A DNA stretch of 64,000 nt from Comamonas testosteroni (GCF_000761245.1 NZ_AWOR01000001.1:558001-622000), one strand, 5' to 3'; positions 35,887-46,782 are shown, counted from the first letter of the stretch. Notes: generated by a model not told the origin, from the letters alone. A program made the numbers and translations.

Positions 35887-35920
35887 AAGCCCGCACCGGC
35901 CCAGGCCTTGCGGGCTTTGT
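35887..35920 (+). terminator. Intrinsic terminator of the fab cluster
   Basis: AAGCCCGCA/TGCGGGCTT (35887-35895 with 35909-35917), 13-nt loop, followed by TGTTC. The T-tract is short, so termination may be partial. Confidence 0.65.
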
Positions 35921-35987
35921 TCTATGCGCGGCTTGATCGTGCTTTCCCTAGCTTTGCTGCAGCCGGGTTTTCGCACATGGTCGGCCC

Positions 35988-36470
35988 ATGAGTGCTCGCT
36001 ACCATGCTCCAGCCGTTGCCTATGTCTTTGTCCGGCCTAGCTGGGCCGGAGGAGGGCTGGTGCTGACCGGGATGGTCTTGCTGATGGCTTTGCTGGTCTG
36101 GTGCCTGCAAGTCCAATCGGGCTGGTTGCAGGTGCTGCTGGCTTTACCGGCCTTGATCCTGGCCGTGGTGCTGCTTTGTGGGCAGTGGCGCAACTGGCCG
36201 CAAGGACGGCTGCTCTGGAACGGCGAGCATTGGTTGCTGGAGGCCGAAAACCTGTCAACCGCTCGCTCACTGCCTGTGCGGCTGGCGGTTGGGCTTGATG
36301 GTGGCTACTGGCTTTGGCTCAGTGTTTCGGATGCTTTAGTGTTCAGGACCACGGGCGGAAGGCGCAAGGTGCTATGGATTTTCCTGTCCCAACGACACAG
36401 CCCTGAGCAGTGGGGAGACTTGCGGCGTGCGGTATATTCCTCCATCGTGCCGCTGGCAGAGCAAGGCTAG
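35988..36470 (+). CDS. Small membrane protein resembling YgfX/CptA
   Basis: A 160-residue protein with two membrane spans (about residues 21-42 and 46-65) and a C-terminal soluble part. The pattern GRLLWNGEHWLLEAE followed by LWIFLSQRHSPEQWGDLRR near the end matches the layout of E. coli YgfX (GRLRWQGQEW and EAEWRDLRR). In gamma-proteobacteria ygfX is often near rpoE or sdhE; here it is just upstream of rpoE, which supports the reading. Role unknown; YgfX has been linked to cell-division and cytoskeleton interference. Assignment is by remembered motif similarity. Confidence 0.7.
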   Translation: MSARYHAPAVAYVFVRPSWAGGGLVLTGMVLLMALLVWCLQVQSGWLQVLLALPALILAVVLLCGQWRNWPQGRLLWNGEHWLLEAENLSTARSLPVRLAVGLDGGYWLWLSVSDALVFRTTGGRRKVLWIFLSQRHSPEQWGDLRRAVYSSIVPLAEQG

Positions 36471-36508
36471 GCCTTCGCCGGTTATGGCAGCACGCCGCTT
36501 GGCCTTTC

Positions 36509-37138
36509 ATGACACCTCCCGATTTCCCCACTCCCTCTGCCGACAGCGATCTGGCTCTGGTCGAACGAGCCAATGCTGGCGACACACGGGCTTTTGAGCT
36601 GCTGGTCATCAAGTACCAGCGTCGCATCGAGCGTCTGGTGGGCCGCATGGTGCGCGATGTCGATCTGGTGCCCGACATCACGCAGGAAACCTTCATCCGC
36701 GCCTACAAGGCCTTGCACCAGTTTCGCGGCGAGGCCCAGTTCTACACCTGGCTGTACCGCATTGCCGTCAACACGGCCAAGAAGGCCTTGATGGAAATGC
36801 ATCGCTCGCCGGTGATTACCGAGAGCGCGTTACACGCTGGGGACGATGATGATGAAACTTCTGTTCACAGACAGGAACTAACGACTCAGGAAACCCCGGA
36901 AACAGTGTTGGCGGCGCGTGAAATTGCCGAAGCCGTCAATGCCGCCATGGAGGCTTTGCCCGAGGATTTGCGCCAGGCAGTCACGCTGCGCGAAATCGAG
37001 GGGCTCAGCTATGAGGAGATCGCGCAGGCGATGGACTGTCCCATAGGCACGGTGCGCTCGCGCATCTTTCGGGCACGCGAGGCGATTTCGGCCAGGGTCA
37101 AACCCCTGCTGGAGCGCCAGGGTGGAAAGCGTTGGTAG
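36509..37138 (+). CDS. rpoE: RNA polymerase sigma factor RpoE (ECF family)
   Basis: A 209-residue group 4 sigma factor for envelope stress. Region 2 is VERANAGDTRAFELLVIKYQ through VPDITQETFIRAYKALHQF; region 4 is LPEDLRQAVTLREIEGLSYE with GTVRSRIFRAREAI. A linker of about 25 polar residues lies between. The ATG at 36509 (MTPPDFPTP) fits homologues; longer in-frame starts do not. It is followed by its anti-sigma factor and a Do protease, the classic rpoE-rseA-mucD order, but rseB is missing. I could not identify a sigma-E promoter upstream. Confidence 0.95.
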   Translation: MTPPDFPTPSADSDLALVERANAGDTRAFELLVIKYQRRIERLVGRMVRDVDLVPDITQETFIRAYKALHQFRGEAQFYTWLYRIAVNTAKKALMEMHRSPVITESALHAGDDDDETSVHRQELTTQETPETVLAAREIAEAVNAAMEALPEDLRQAVTLREIEGLSYEEIAQAMDCPIGTVRSRIFRAREAISARVKPLLERQGGKRW

Positions 37139-37165
37139 TACAGGCAAGACGAGCAGGTGAACTTC

Positions 37166-37954
37166 ATGAATGACGATCTGATCAAGCAGGAACAGTTGTC
37201 GGCCCTGGTGGATGGCGAGGCTTCCTCGGTCCAGATGCAGGCCGTGCTTTCCTATGCGGAAAGCGACGAAGGCCAGCAGTCCTGGGCCATGTATCACCTG
37301 ATTGGCGATGTGCTGCGTTCTCCCGAGCTGGCCCATCACAGTCAGCACGATATTCTGAGCCGGGTGCGCGCTCATATGGAGCGCGAGCCGATTCGCGGCA
37401 TTCATCTGCCCGGTGTGACCGCAGATGCAGCCAGTTCCCTGGGTTTGGGCGGTCTGGAACAGATCACTGAAGCCCAGGAGCGCGGGCAGGCTCAGGGCAA
37501 CGGCGCAACCGTGGTCGGCCTGCCTGCCCGTCAGGCGGCCAATGCATCGGTCTTTCGCTGGAAGATGGCAGCCGGCTTTGCTTCGGTTGCTGCCGTGGCC
37601 GCCGTTGGCTGGGGGGTCATGCTCGCAGGCTCGGGGGGGCTGTACGGCCGCCAGGGTGGGGCGCAGCTCGCTGCTCTCAGCCCGAATGCCGTAGTGGCCG
37701 TTGCGCCTGCTGCATCGCTGGGCCTGAGCCAACCCGTTTCGGGCGGTGAAGAGACGGCCATGCCCTTGGGCTCGGAGGCCCAGTCTTCCACCGTGGTGGC
37801 AGTTGCTGGTCCCAACGGCCAGACCGTGATGCTGCGTGATCCGCGTCTGGACGAGTTGCTGGCTTCTCACCCTCAGCAAAGCAGCGCGCCCAATCTGCAG
37901 ATGCCTGCCAGCTTTTTGCGCAATGCAAGCTTTGCCACGGCCACCCGCCATTGA
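37166..37954 (+). CDS. rseA: Anti-sigma-E factor RseA
   Basis: A 262-residue single-span inner-membrane protein that holds RpoE inactive until stress proteolysis. The N-terminal cytoplasmic domain has EQLSALVDGEASSVQMQAVL and SWAMYHLIGDVLRS, typical of the RseA/MucA anti-sigma domain. A span lies near residues 133-152 (AAGFASVAAVAAVGWGVML), then a periplasmic tail. The ATG at 37166 has AGG at 8 bases; a GTG at 37157 is too close to the same site. RseB, the periplasmic partner, is not encoded next to it. Confidence 0.93.
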   Translation: MNDDLIKQEQLSALVDGEASSVQMQAVLSYAESDEGQQSWAMYHLIGDVLRSPELAHHSQHDILSRVRAHMEREPIRGIHLPGVTADAASSLGLGGLEQITEAQERGQAQGNGATVVGLPARQAANASVFRWKMAAGFASVAAVAAVGWGVMLAGSGGLYGRQGGAQLAALSPNAVVAVAPAASLGLSQPVSGGEETAMPLGSEAQSSTVVAVAGPNGQTVMLRDPRLDELLASHPQQSSAPNLQMPASFLRNASFATATRH

Positions 37955-37976
37955 TGCTTCTTCACACAGCAGTCTT

Positions 37977-38012
37977 AGGCCTGAAATGCATGGTTTCAGG
38001 TCTAGGCTTTTT
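37977..38012 (+). terminator. Intrinsic terminator of rseA
   Basis: AGGCCTGAAA (37977-37986) pairs with TTTCAGGTCT (37994-38003) with one G-U pair, then AGGCTTTTT. A second hairpin, TTGGGTGCAGAT/ATCTGCGCCCAA, lies at 38049-38080 without a T-tract. Together they may isolate mucD from rpoE-rseA. Confidence 0.75.
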
Positions 38013-38213
38013 CCCGGCTTGCGTACGCAGCTATTGATTTAGGATCAGTTGGGTGCAGATACTGTTTCATCTGCGCCCAAATTGAAGGGCCGGAGTGCTT
38101 TCAGTCGATGGCGGGTTTTGCCAGAATGCGCTTCAATGCTCTCACCTGTTTTCTCTCATGGGTCTGATTTGGCGACCCGTTCTGTCAGACGACTCGAACA
38201 AGGAATAAAAACG

Positions 38214-39713
38214 ATGCGCACACCAGCCTGGATGACGCTCAAATCCCGTGCTTCGGCTACAGCCATTGCCAGTGCGATGGCGATCGCGGCTCTGGCCGCA
38301 GGAGGCATGCTGCCGGTTACTGCTGCTCATGCCCAAAGTGCTGCAACGGCGCGCGGTCTGCCGGACTTCACGGATCTGGTCGATCAGGTCGGTCCTTCGG
38401 TAGTCAACATCCGTACGCTGGAGAAGGTCTCCAACAACAGCGCCGAAGCCCTGGGCATGGATGAAGACATGCTGGAGTTCTTCCGCCGCTTCGGCCTGCC
38501 CGTGCCCAATGTGCCGCGTCAGCGCTCGCCCAAGGGTGGTCAATCAGAGGAGGAGCAGCCACGTGGCGTGGGCTCTGGCTTCATCCTTACGGCTGACGGC
38601 TATGTCATGACCAATGCCCATGTGGTCGACGGCGCAGATGAAGTCATTGTCACGCTGACGGACAAGCGCGAGTTCAAGGCAAAAATAGTCGGCGCAGACA
38701 AGCGTACCGATGTCGCCGTGGTCAAGATCGATGCCAAGGGGCTTCCCGCAGTCAAGATCGGCGATGTGAGCAAGCTGCGCGTGGGCGAGTGGGTCATGGC
38801 GATAGGCTCGCCCTTCGGACTCGAAAACTCAGTCACAGCCGGCATTGTCTCGGCCAAGCAACGCGACACCGGCGACTACCTGCCCTTCATCCAGACTGAT
38901 GTGGCCATCAATCCCGGCAACTCGGGTGGCCCGTTGATCAATATGCGCGGAGAGGTGGTGGGGATCAACAGCCAGATCTATTCGCGCTCAGGCGGTTTCA
39001 TGGGCATCAGCTTTGCGATTCCCGTCGATGAGGCGATTCGTGTCAGCGATCAACTGCGTGCCACCGGCAAGGTCACGCGCGGCCGTATTGGCGTGCAGAT
39101 CGGTCCCGTGACCAAGGATGTGGCCGAGTCCATAGGCCTGGGCAAGCCAGAAGGTGCTCTGGTGTCGGCCGTCGAGCCGGACTCCCCTGCCGCAAAGGCC
39201 GGCGTGGAAGCGGGCGACGTGATTACCAAGTTCGATGGCAAAGCTATCGAGAAGGTCTCCGATCTGCCGCGTCTCGTAGGAAATACCAAGCCAGGCACCA
39301 AGAGCACCATTACCGTGCTGCGCCGTGGCAAGCTCAAGGAGTTGAGCATGGTGATTGCCGAAGTACCTTCCGACGAATCTGCCAAGGCCAAGGCTGGCAG
39401 CAGCGGTGCAGGCAAGACTCCATCCGGCACGCTGGAGAACAAGTCTTTGGGTCTGACGCTGAGTGAGCTGACGTCTGCACAGAAGAAGGAGCTGGCCATC
39501 AAGGGCGGCGTGCGCGTGGCGGCTGCGGTGGATGCCGCAGCTCGTGCCGGCTTGCGTGAAGGCGATGTGATCCTGCAACTGGCGAATGTGGAAGTCTCCG
39601 ATCTCAAGAGCTTCGAGGCTGCCTGGGCCAAGGCCGACAAGTCCAAACCCGTCAATGTGCTGGTGCGCCGTGGTGACTGGGCGCAGTATGTGTTGATTCG
39701 CCCTGCCAAATAA
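38214..39713 (+). CDS. mucD: Periplasmic Do-family serine protease (DegP/MucD type)
   Basis: A 499-residue periplasmic protease and chaperone for misfolded envelope proteins. A long signal peptide ends near AHAQS (about residue 40). The catalytic triad is His136 (TNAHVVDGADE), Asp166 (RTDVAVVKID) and Ser237 (NPGNSGGPLIN). Two PDZ domains follow (about 290-380 and 400-490). The ATG at 38214 has AGGA 9-13 bases upstream. Its position after rpoE-rseA fits the MucD role of restraining the sigma-E pathway. Confidence 0.94.
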   Translation: MRTPAWMTLKSRASATAIASAMAIAALAAGGMLPVTAAHAQSAATARGLPDFTDLVDQVGPSVVNIRTLEKVSNNSAEALGMDEDMLEFFRRFGLPVPNVPRQRSPKGGQSEEEQPRGVGSGFILTADGYVMTNAHVVDGADEVIVTLTDKREFKAKIVGADKRTDVAVVKIDAKGLPAVKIGDVSKLRVGEWVMAIGSPFGLENSVTAGIVSAKQRDTGDYLPFIQTDVAINPGNSGGPLINMRGEVVGINSQIYSRSGGFMGISFAIPVDEAIRVSDQLRATGKVTRGRIGVQIGPVTKDVAESIGLGKPEGALVSAVEPDSPAAKAGVEAGDVITKFDGKAIEKVSDLPRLVGNTKPGTKSTITVLRRGKLKELSMVIAEVPSDESAKAKAGSSGAGKTPSGTLENKSLGLTLSELTSAQKKELAIKGGVRVAAAVDAAARAGLREGDVILQLANVEVSDLKSFEAAWAKADKSKPVNVLVRRGDWAQYVLIRPAK

Positions 39714-39733
39714 CTGTGGTGAAAAGCCTGCAT

Positions 39734-39774
39734 GGGCTTGTTGCCATTTCGTGATCTGAAATGACAACAAGCCC
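39734..39774 (+). terminator. Terminator hairpin of mucD
   Basis: GGGCTTGTTG/CAACAAGCCC (39734-39743 with 39765-39774) continues after one mismatch into CATTTC/GAAATG, a 17-position stem. No T-tract follows on the plus strand. Confidence 0.65.
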
Positions 39775-39917
39775 TCAGCCTGTCAGTGCCCCTATGCCAT
39801 TAGGTAGAATCCCACGCAAATGCATGGTGGTTGGACGCAAAAAATCACGCTGACAGGCGGTTTTCAAGCGGTGCAAAAGCCTTTGCAATCTCCGGCTGCT
39901 GATGGCTAAACGGTGTT

Positions 39918-39971
39918 TTTCGGTTTGTGGATAATTTGTTGATAAATGAATTCGAAAATCACAAACCGAAA
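39918..39971. other. 12-bp inverted repeat enclosing two DnaA-box-like 9-mers
   Basis: TTTCGGTTTGTG (39918-39929) is perfectly mirrored by CACAAACCGAAA (39960-39971). Between and overlapping it, TGTGGATAA (39926-39934) is the exact complement of the consensus DnaA box TTATCCACA, and TGTTGATAA (39937-39945) differs by one base, 11 bp on in the same orientation. The stretch is AT-rich. Binding by DnaA is inferred. Confidence 0.5.
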
Positions 39972-39992
39972 CTTGTCAAGCCTTGCTGGATC

Positions 39993-40020
39993 TTGGCTTG
40001 CGGCCAGTTTTGCCTACAAT
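39993..40020 (+). promoter_or_regulatory. Candidate lepA promoter
   Basis: TTGGCT (39993-39998) and TACAAT (40015-40020) with a 16-bp spacer form a good sigma70 promoter. Transcription would start near 40027. Confidence 0.6.
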
Positions 40021-40058
40021 AAAGTCCCAACTATCGCAGTTGCCAGAGATTGTTGGTT

Positions 40059-40092
40059 AAGGGCGCGCCGCTTGAGGGACGCGCCCTTTTTT
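40059..40092 (+). terminator. Leader hairpin with T-tract upstream of lepA
   Basis: AAGGGCGCG/CGCGCCCTT (40059-40067 with 40080-40088), then Ts to 40092. It lies between the predicted promoter and lepA, so it would stop transcription after about 65 nt unless overridden. Confidence 0.75.
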
Positions 40093-40142
40093 CTTGCTGC
40101 TGCAGGCCACTTTTTTCAATTCCAAAGCTGTCTTTCTCGTTG

Positions 40143-41950
<1,808 letters not shown>

Positions 41951-41951
<1 letters not shown>

Positions 41952-42928
41952 TGCAAGTCATGCAGTGGATCACGGCCGCCATCCTGGCGGCCTTTGTAGG
42001 CTATATCGCGGCCTGGTACACCGGCTCCATCGAAGGCAACTTCGCATTGCTGCTGTTTCTGGCAACCGTGGTGACCGGCGTGTACTGGCTGGCCGAGCGC
42101 TTTTACTTCTGGCCGAGGCGCCGAGCGGCTGCGGCCGCGCTGGAGCAGGCCGCCGTCGAGCGCCGCGCCGAGCTGGACCGCATGGGCATCGCCAAGACAG
42201 ACATCGAGGTCTCCGACGACGCCAGGGACCGCATCCTCATGCAGCCCTGGTGGCTGGACTGGACCGCCGGTCTGTTCCCGGTGATCGCCATCGTCTTCGT
42301 GCTGCGCTCCTTCCTGTTCGAGCCGTTCAAGATTCCCTCGGGCTCCATGATTCCGACGCTGATGGTGGGCGACCTGATCCTGGTCAACAAGTTCACCTAC
42401 GGCATCCGTCTGCCCGTGATCAACAAGAAGATCACCGAAGGCAACAAGCCCCAGCGTGGCGATGTGATGGTGTTCCGCTACCCCCCCCAGCCCACGCTGG
42501 ACTACATCAAGCGTGTGGTGGGCGTGCCCGGTGATGAAGTGGCCTATATCAACAAGCGCCTGAGCATCAACGGCAAGGAGCTGCCCACCCGCGAGTTGCC
42601 GGACTTTCTGGACCGCGACGTGATGCGCTACTTCAAGCAGTTCGAGGAAACCCTGGGCGAGCAGCCGCACCGTGCCATCGTCAACAACGATGTGCCGGCC
42701 TTCATCCAGGGGGCGAGCAACTTCGAGTACAAGGAAAACTGCCGCTACAGCGTTGAGGGCGTGACCTGCAAGGTGCCCGAAGGCTATTACTTCATGATGG
42801 GCGACAACCGCGACAACTCGCTGGATTCGCGCTACTGGGGCTTTGTGCCGGACAAGAACATCGTGGGCAAGGCCTTTTTTGTCTGGATGAACTTCGGTGA
42901 TCTGAGCCGTATCGGCCGCTTCCACTGA
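41951..42928 (+). CDS. lepB: Signal peptidase I
   Basis: A 325-residue inner-membrane protease that removes signal peptides from exported proteins. Two N-terminal spans (about 5-22 and 30-50), a cytoplasmic loop and a third span (about 103-120) precede the catalytic domain with Ser132 (FKIPSGSMIPTLMVGD) and Lys187 (LDYIKRVVGVPGD). GDNRDNSLDSRYWGFVP is the conserved box near the end. The start overlaps the lepA stop by one base. A run of eight Cs at 42481-42488 lies inside the gene; the frame is intact. Confidence 0.97.
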
Positions 42929-43000
42929 ACACCGGCAACCATTTCGTCATTTTTCTGGGATACACGGGCAGGAACATGCCCGGCTTGAGAGGGGAAAAGC

Positions 43001-43351
43001 ATGAAAAATCTGGCATTGCGCTCCAGGCAGCGTGGTCTGTCCTTCATCGGTCTGGTGTTTCTCGTGGCCATCATCGTGGCGGTTGCCGCAATTGGCGCAC
43101 AATCGGTGCCCGTCTTCCTGGAGTACCAGGCCATCACCAAGGCGGCCAACAAGGCCGCCGCTGAAGGCAGTAGCGTTGCTGAAGTCAAGGCCAGCTTCGA
43201 TCGTTCGGCCTCCATTGATGATTTCAAGTCCATCTCCGGCAACGATCTGAACGTGACCAAGGTCAACGACAAGATCGTCGTGGGCTTCGAGTATTCCCGT
43301 GAGATTCATCTGGCAGGCCCTGCCTACCTTGTTTACCGTTTCAAGAAATAG
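43001..43351 (+). CDS. DUF4845 family small membrane protein
   Basis: A 116-residue protein with one N-terminal span (LSFIGLVFLVAIIVAVAAIGA) preceded by positive residues, like a pilin or type-II pseudopilin start but without a clear GFTLIE box. The rest is a small periplasmic domain. It matches the DUF4845 protein found between lepB and rnc in many Beta- and Gammaproteobacteria. Function unknown. GGGGAAAA precedes the ATG. Confidence 0.88.
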   Translation: MKNLALRSRQRGLSFIGLVFLVAIIVAVAAIGAQSVPVFLEYQAITKAANKAAAEGSSVAEVKASFDRSASIDDFKSISGNDLNVTKVNDKIVVGFEYSREIHLAGPAYLVYRFKK

Positions 43352-43360
43352 ACCTTTCAG

Positions 43361-44044
43361 GTGGAACCTGCTCTAGTCGCTCTGCAGCAAAGGCTGCAAC
43401 ATCAATTTGCCAACCCGGCGCTGCTGCAGCGTGCCATCACGCACCGCAGCTTCTCGGCCGACAACAACGAGCGACTGGAGTTTCTGGGCGACTCGGTGCT
43501 CAGTCTGGCCATCTCCAGCTTGCTCTATGCCAAGCTGGCCTCCCTGCCCGAAGGCGATCTCTCGCGTGTTCGGGCCAATCTCGTCAAGGAAGGCACGCTG
43601 CACAAGATTGCGCTGAAGCTGCAGCTGCCCGATCTGCTGCGTCTGGGTGAGGGCGAAGCCAAGTCCGGTGGCAAGCAGCGCCCGTCCATCTTGGCCGATG
43701 CCGTGGAGGCGCTGATCGGCGCCGTCTACCTCGATGCCGGTTTTGTCGCCGGCGAGAAAGTCGTCCACCACCTCTTCGAGGGCGTGGACATCAATCCCCA
43801 TATGCGTGCGGCCGACAAAGATCCCAAGACCGCACTGCAGGAATTGCTACAGGGCAAGCGCATGAAGCTGCCGCAATACCATGTGGTGGAAATCAGTGGC
43901 GCGGCGCACAAGCAGACCTTCAAGGTCGAGTGCACGATTGCCGAATGGAATATCAGCGCCCAGGGCTCGGGAGCATCCCGCCGCATGGGCGAGCAGGCAG
44001 CCGCCGCTGCCTTGCTGGAAAAAGTGAAAGCCAACAATCCATGA
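43361..44044 (+). CDS. rnc: Ribonuclease III
   Basis: A 227-residue double-strand RNA endonuclease for rRNA and mRNA processing. The signature [16 protein letters not shown] and the second metal site [12 protein letters not shown] are present, followed by a dsRNA-binding domain (residues about 152-225). Start is GTG at 43361, 9 bases after the previous stop; no ATG fits. Its stop overlaps the era start (ATGA). Confidence 0.96.
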   Translation: MEPALVALQQRLQHQFANPALLQRAITHRSFSADNNERLEFLGDSVLSLAISSLLYAKLASLPEGDLSRVRANLVKEGTLHKIALKLQLPDLLRLGEGEAKSGGKQRPSILADAVEALIGAVYLDAGFVAGEKVVHHLFEGVDINPHMRAADKDPKTALQELLQGKRMKLPQYHVVEISGAAHKQTFKVECTIAEWNISAQGSGASRRMGEQAAAAALLEKVKANNP

Positions 44045-45144
44045 CCGATGCTGCTAAGAAAAAGATAGCGGGCACCGCAGGTGCAGAAAAAGCCAAGGGC
44101 CAAAAAGGCCCCAAGTCTGTGACTACCGATATCAGCGACCCCAGCCTGGACTACATCAGCGCCATGCTGGCCGCTGCCAAGCCCGGCAGCACGCCGACCG
44201 CCATCCGCGACCAGGAGGAAGAAGCTCCGGCGCGCGTCTACGCGCCCGAAGAGCAGCGCTGCGGCCTGATTGCCATCGTCGGCAAGCCCAATGTGGGCAA
44301 GTCCACGCTGATGAACGCGCTGGTGGGCCAGAAGATCTCCATCACTTCGCGCAAGGCCCAGACTACGCGCCACCGCATCACCGGCATCCGCACCAAGGAC
44401 GAGACCCAGTTCGTCTTTGTGGATACCCCCGGTTTCCAGACCAAGCATTCCACCGCCCTGAACAAGTCGCTCAACAAGACCGTGATGGGCGCGATCGGCG
44501 ATGTGGACCTGATCCTGTTCGTGGTGGAGGCGGGCAGCTTCACACTGGCCGATGCCAAGGTGCTGAGCCTGTTCAAGCCCGGCATTCCCACGCTCTTGAT
44601 CGCCAACAAGCTTGACACCGTGGGTCGACGCGCCGAGATCGCACCCTGGCTGCGCGATATGCAGGAGCGCCATCCTTTTGCCGAGTTCGTGCCCATGTCG
44701 GCGAAGAACAAAAAGGATATCGAGCGCATGTATGGCATCTGCGCCAAATACCTGCCGCAGCAGCCCTGGTTCTACGGTGAGGACGAACTGACCGACCGCA
44801 GCGAGAAGTTCCTGGCTTCCGAGACCCTGCGCGAGAAGCTGTTCCGCTTCACGGGCGACGAGCTGCCCTATACCTCCACGGTGGTCATCGACAAGTTCGA
44901 GGAGGAGCCCAGCCCCAAGTTCGGCCGCTTCATGCGCGTTGCCGCCACCATCGTGGTCGAGCGCGACGGTCACAAGGCCATGGTGATCGGCCAGGGTGGC
45001 GAGCGCCTCAAGCGCATTTCCACAGAAACCCGCCAGGAACTGGAAAAGCTGCTCAACGCCAAGGTGTTCCTGGAAGTCTGGGTCAAGGTCAAGTCCGGCT
45101 GGGCCGATGACGAGGCACGGGTCAAATCCTTCGGCTACGAATGA
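44041..45144 (+). CDS. era: Ribosome-assembly GTPase Era
   Basis: A 367-residue GTPase that binds 16S rRNA during 30S assembly. G1 is [10 protein letters not shown] (from residue 80), G3 is DTPGFQ, G4 is NKLD; the C-terminal KH domain contains [12 protein letters not shown]. The G1 loop begins about 66 residues later than in E. coli Era because of a Lys/Ala-rich, disordered-looking N-terminal extension. The upstream ATGA overlap with rnc supports this long start. Confidence 0.96.
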   Translation: MTDAAKKKIAGTAGAEKAKGQKGPKSVTTDISDPSLDYISAMLAAAKPGSTPTAIRDQEEEAPARVYAPEEQRCGLIAIVGKPNVGKSTLMNALVGQKISITSRKAQTTRHRITGIRTKDETQFVFVDTPGFQTKHSTALNKSLNKTVMGAIGDVDLILFVVEAGSFTLADAKVLSLFKPGIPTLLIANKLDTVGRRAEIAPWLRDMQERHPFAEFVPMSAKNKKDIERMYGICAKYLPQQPWFYGEDELTDRSEKFLASETLREKLFRFTGDELPYTSTVVIDKFEEEPSPKFGRFMRVAATIVVERDGHKAMVIGQGGERLKRISTETRQELEKLLNAKVFLEVWVKVKSGWADDEARVKSFGYE

Positions 45145-45194
45145 TTGCCTTGCGGCGCCGTGAATACTGCGCCTCAAGCTATCATTTCCCGACC

Positions 45195-45220
45195 AAGGCC
45201 TCTGCTGAGGCCTTTTCTTT
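45195..45220 (+). terminator. Terminator between era and recO
   Basis: AAGGCCTC/GAGGCCTT (45195-45202 with 45207-45214), 4-nt loop, followed by TTCTTTT. It lies 16 bases before the recO start, so recO may partly depend on read-through. Confidence 0.75.
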
Positions 45221-45235
45221 TCTCTGACTCTTTCC

Positions 45236-46012
45236 GTGGCAGCCAAACGCGTCGGCGACGAACCCGCATACATCCTGCACCAGTACGACTGGAGCGAATC
45301 CAGCCTGATCCTGGAGGTGTTCACACGCCATCGCGGGCGCGTGGCGCTTGCGGCCAAGGGCGTCAAGCGCCATACCTCCAACTTTCGCCCTGTGCTGCTG
45401 CCGCTGCAGCCGCTCAAGCTCAGCTACACGCTGGGAGCAGAGGGCAATGCCGAGATTCATAGCCTGAAGGGGGCGGAATGGATGGGCGGCCATGTCATGC
45501 CCCAGGGCGATGCGCTGTGGTCGGGCATGTACCTGAACGAGCTGCTGCTGCGCCTGCTGGCGCGCGACGACCCTTATACGGCGCTGTTCGACATCTATGC
45601 CGGTGTGGTGCGCGTGCTGGCTGGCCAGCATGGCGGCACGACCGAGGCCATCGAGCCCGTGCTGCGCGCCTTCGAGCTGGTACTGCTGCGCGAACTCGGC
45701 CATCTGCCCGATCTGAGGCAGGAAAGCGCTACGCTCAGCCAGCTCAACAGTGCTTTGCGCTACACCCTGGTGGCCGACGGCGGCCTGCGCCAGGCCGCCG
45801 GCTACGAACGCGCGGCCCTGACCGGCTTGCAGTGGCAGAGCATAGAGCTGGCGCTGCAGGCCGAGCAGCCGTTTCCGAGAACCCTGAACGCGCTGTCCGA
45901 GCCCGAAGTGGCCCAGGCCCTGAAGCCGCAATTGCGCCATCTTCTGCAATACCATTGCGGCTCAACCATGCTGCGCACCCGCCAGCTGATGATGGATCTG
46001 CAATCGCTATGA
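45236..46012 (+). CDS. recO: DNA repair protein RecO
   Basis: A 258-residue protein of the RecFOR pathway that anneals strands and helps load RecA. The N-terminal OB fold begins [20 protein letters not shown] with [10 protein letters not shown], and the helical C-terminus lies after [15 protein letters not shown]. Start is GTG with no clear ribosome site. Its stop overlaps pdxJ (ATGA), a widely conserved junction. Confidence 0.94.
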   Translation: MAAKRVGDEPAYILHQYDWSESSLILEVFTRHRGRVALAAKGVKRHTSNFRPVLLPLQPLKLSYTLGAEGNAEIHSLKGAEWMGGHVMPQGDALWSGMYLNELLLRLLARDDPYTALFDIYAGVVRVLAGQHGGTTEAIEPVLRAFELVLLRELGHLPDLRQESATLSQLNSALRYTLVADGGLRQAAGYERAALTGLQWQSIELALQAEQPFPRTLNALSEPEVAQALKPQLRHLLQYHCGSTMLRTRQLMMDLQSL

Positions 46013-46782
46013 ATACCTCTGCCTCCCCTCGCACCGCGCTTTCGGTCAATGTCAACAAGGTGGCGCTGCTGCGCAATACCCGCCATCTGGGCATTCCTTC
46101 CGTGACGCGTGCGGCGCAGATCTGCCTTGAAGCGGGAGCGCAGGGCATCACCATCCACCCGCGTCCCGATGAGCGCCATATCCGTGCGCAGGATGTATTC
46201 GAGCTGCACGAGCTGCTCAAGAACTGGCCTGGCGCCGAGTTCAATATCGAAGGCAATCCCACGCAGAACCTGATGGATTTCATCCGCCAGACGCGTCCGC
46301 ATCAGGCCACGTTCGTGCCCGACAGCGAAGACCAGTTCACCAGCGATCATGGCTGGAGCTTTCCCCAGGATGCCGAACGCCTCCGGCCGCTGATTGCCGA
46401 ATGCAAGGCGCTGGGCGTGCGCGTGAGCCTGTTCATGGACCCCATCCCCGAGCAGATGGCGGCTGCCAAGGCCGTGGGGGCCGACCGCGTGGAGCTCTAC
46501 ACCGAGCCTTTTGCCGCCAACTGGGGCAAGGCCGAGCAGGAGCAGCAACTGCAAGCCTATGCCAGGGCCGCGCAGGCCGCGTTGGATGCAGGCCTGGGCA
46601 TCAATGCCGGCCATGATCTGAATCGCGACAACCTGGCGGCCTTTGTGGCCCGGGTGCCCGGTCTGGCCGAAGTCTCCATCGGCCACGCCCTGGTCGCCGA
46701 TGCGCTGGAGCTGGGCTATGCCGAGACTGTCAAGGCCTACCAGGCCTGCATCGACTCTGGCATGGCACAGAAGAAGTCCTGA
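46009..46782 (+). CDS. pdxJ: Pyridoxine 5'-phosphate synthase
   Basis: A 257-residue TIM-barrel enzyme that forms pyridoxine phosphate (vitamin B6) from deoxyxylulose phosphate and aminoacetone phosphate. Marks are [56 protein letters not shown] and [12 protein letters not shown]. It overlaps recO by 4 bases. A short hairpin repeat separates it from acpS. Confidence 0.97.
   Translation: MNTSASPRTALSVNVNKVALLRNTRHLGIPSVTRAAQICLEAGAQGITIHPRPDERHIRAQDVFELHELLKNWPGAEFNIEGNPTQNLMDFIRQTRPHQATFVPDSEDQFTSDHGWSFPQDAERLRPLIAECKALGVRVSLFMDPIPEQMAAAKAVGADRVELYTEPFAANWGKAEQEQQLQAYARAAQAALDAGLGINAGHDLNRDNLAAFVARVPGLAEVSIGHALVADALELGYAETVKAYQACIDSGMAQKKS

Larger units (their letters stand above)
39775..40142. 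other. lepA upstream region with DnaA-box-like pair, promoter and leader hairpin
   Basis: The 429 bases between mucD and lepA hold, in order, the mucD terminator, a 12-bp inverted repeat (39918-39929 with 39960-39971) around two DnaA-box-like 9-mers, a sigma70-like promoter (39993-40020) and a hairpin with a T-run (40059-40092). No protein gene is seen. Confidence 0.65.

Noticed and set aside
39918..39971. Chromosomal replication origin
   Set aside because: Two DnaA-like boxes are too few, and dnaA, dnaN or other origin-linked genes are not next to it.
42481..42488. Phase-variable frameshift in lepB
   Set aside because: lepB is essential and the frame is intact; the C-run is noted only as a quality flag.
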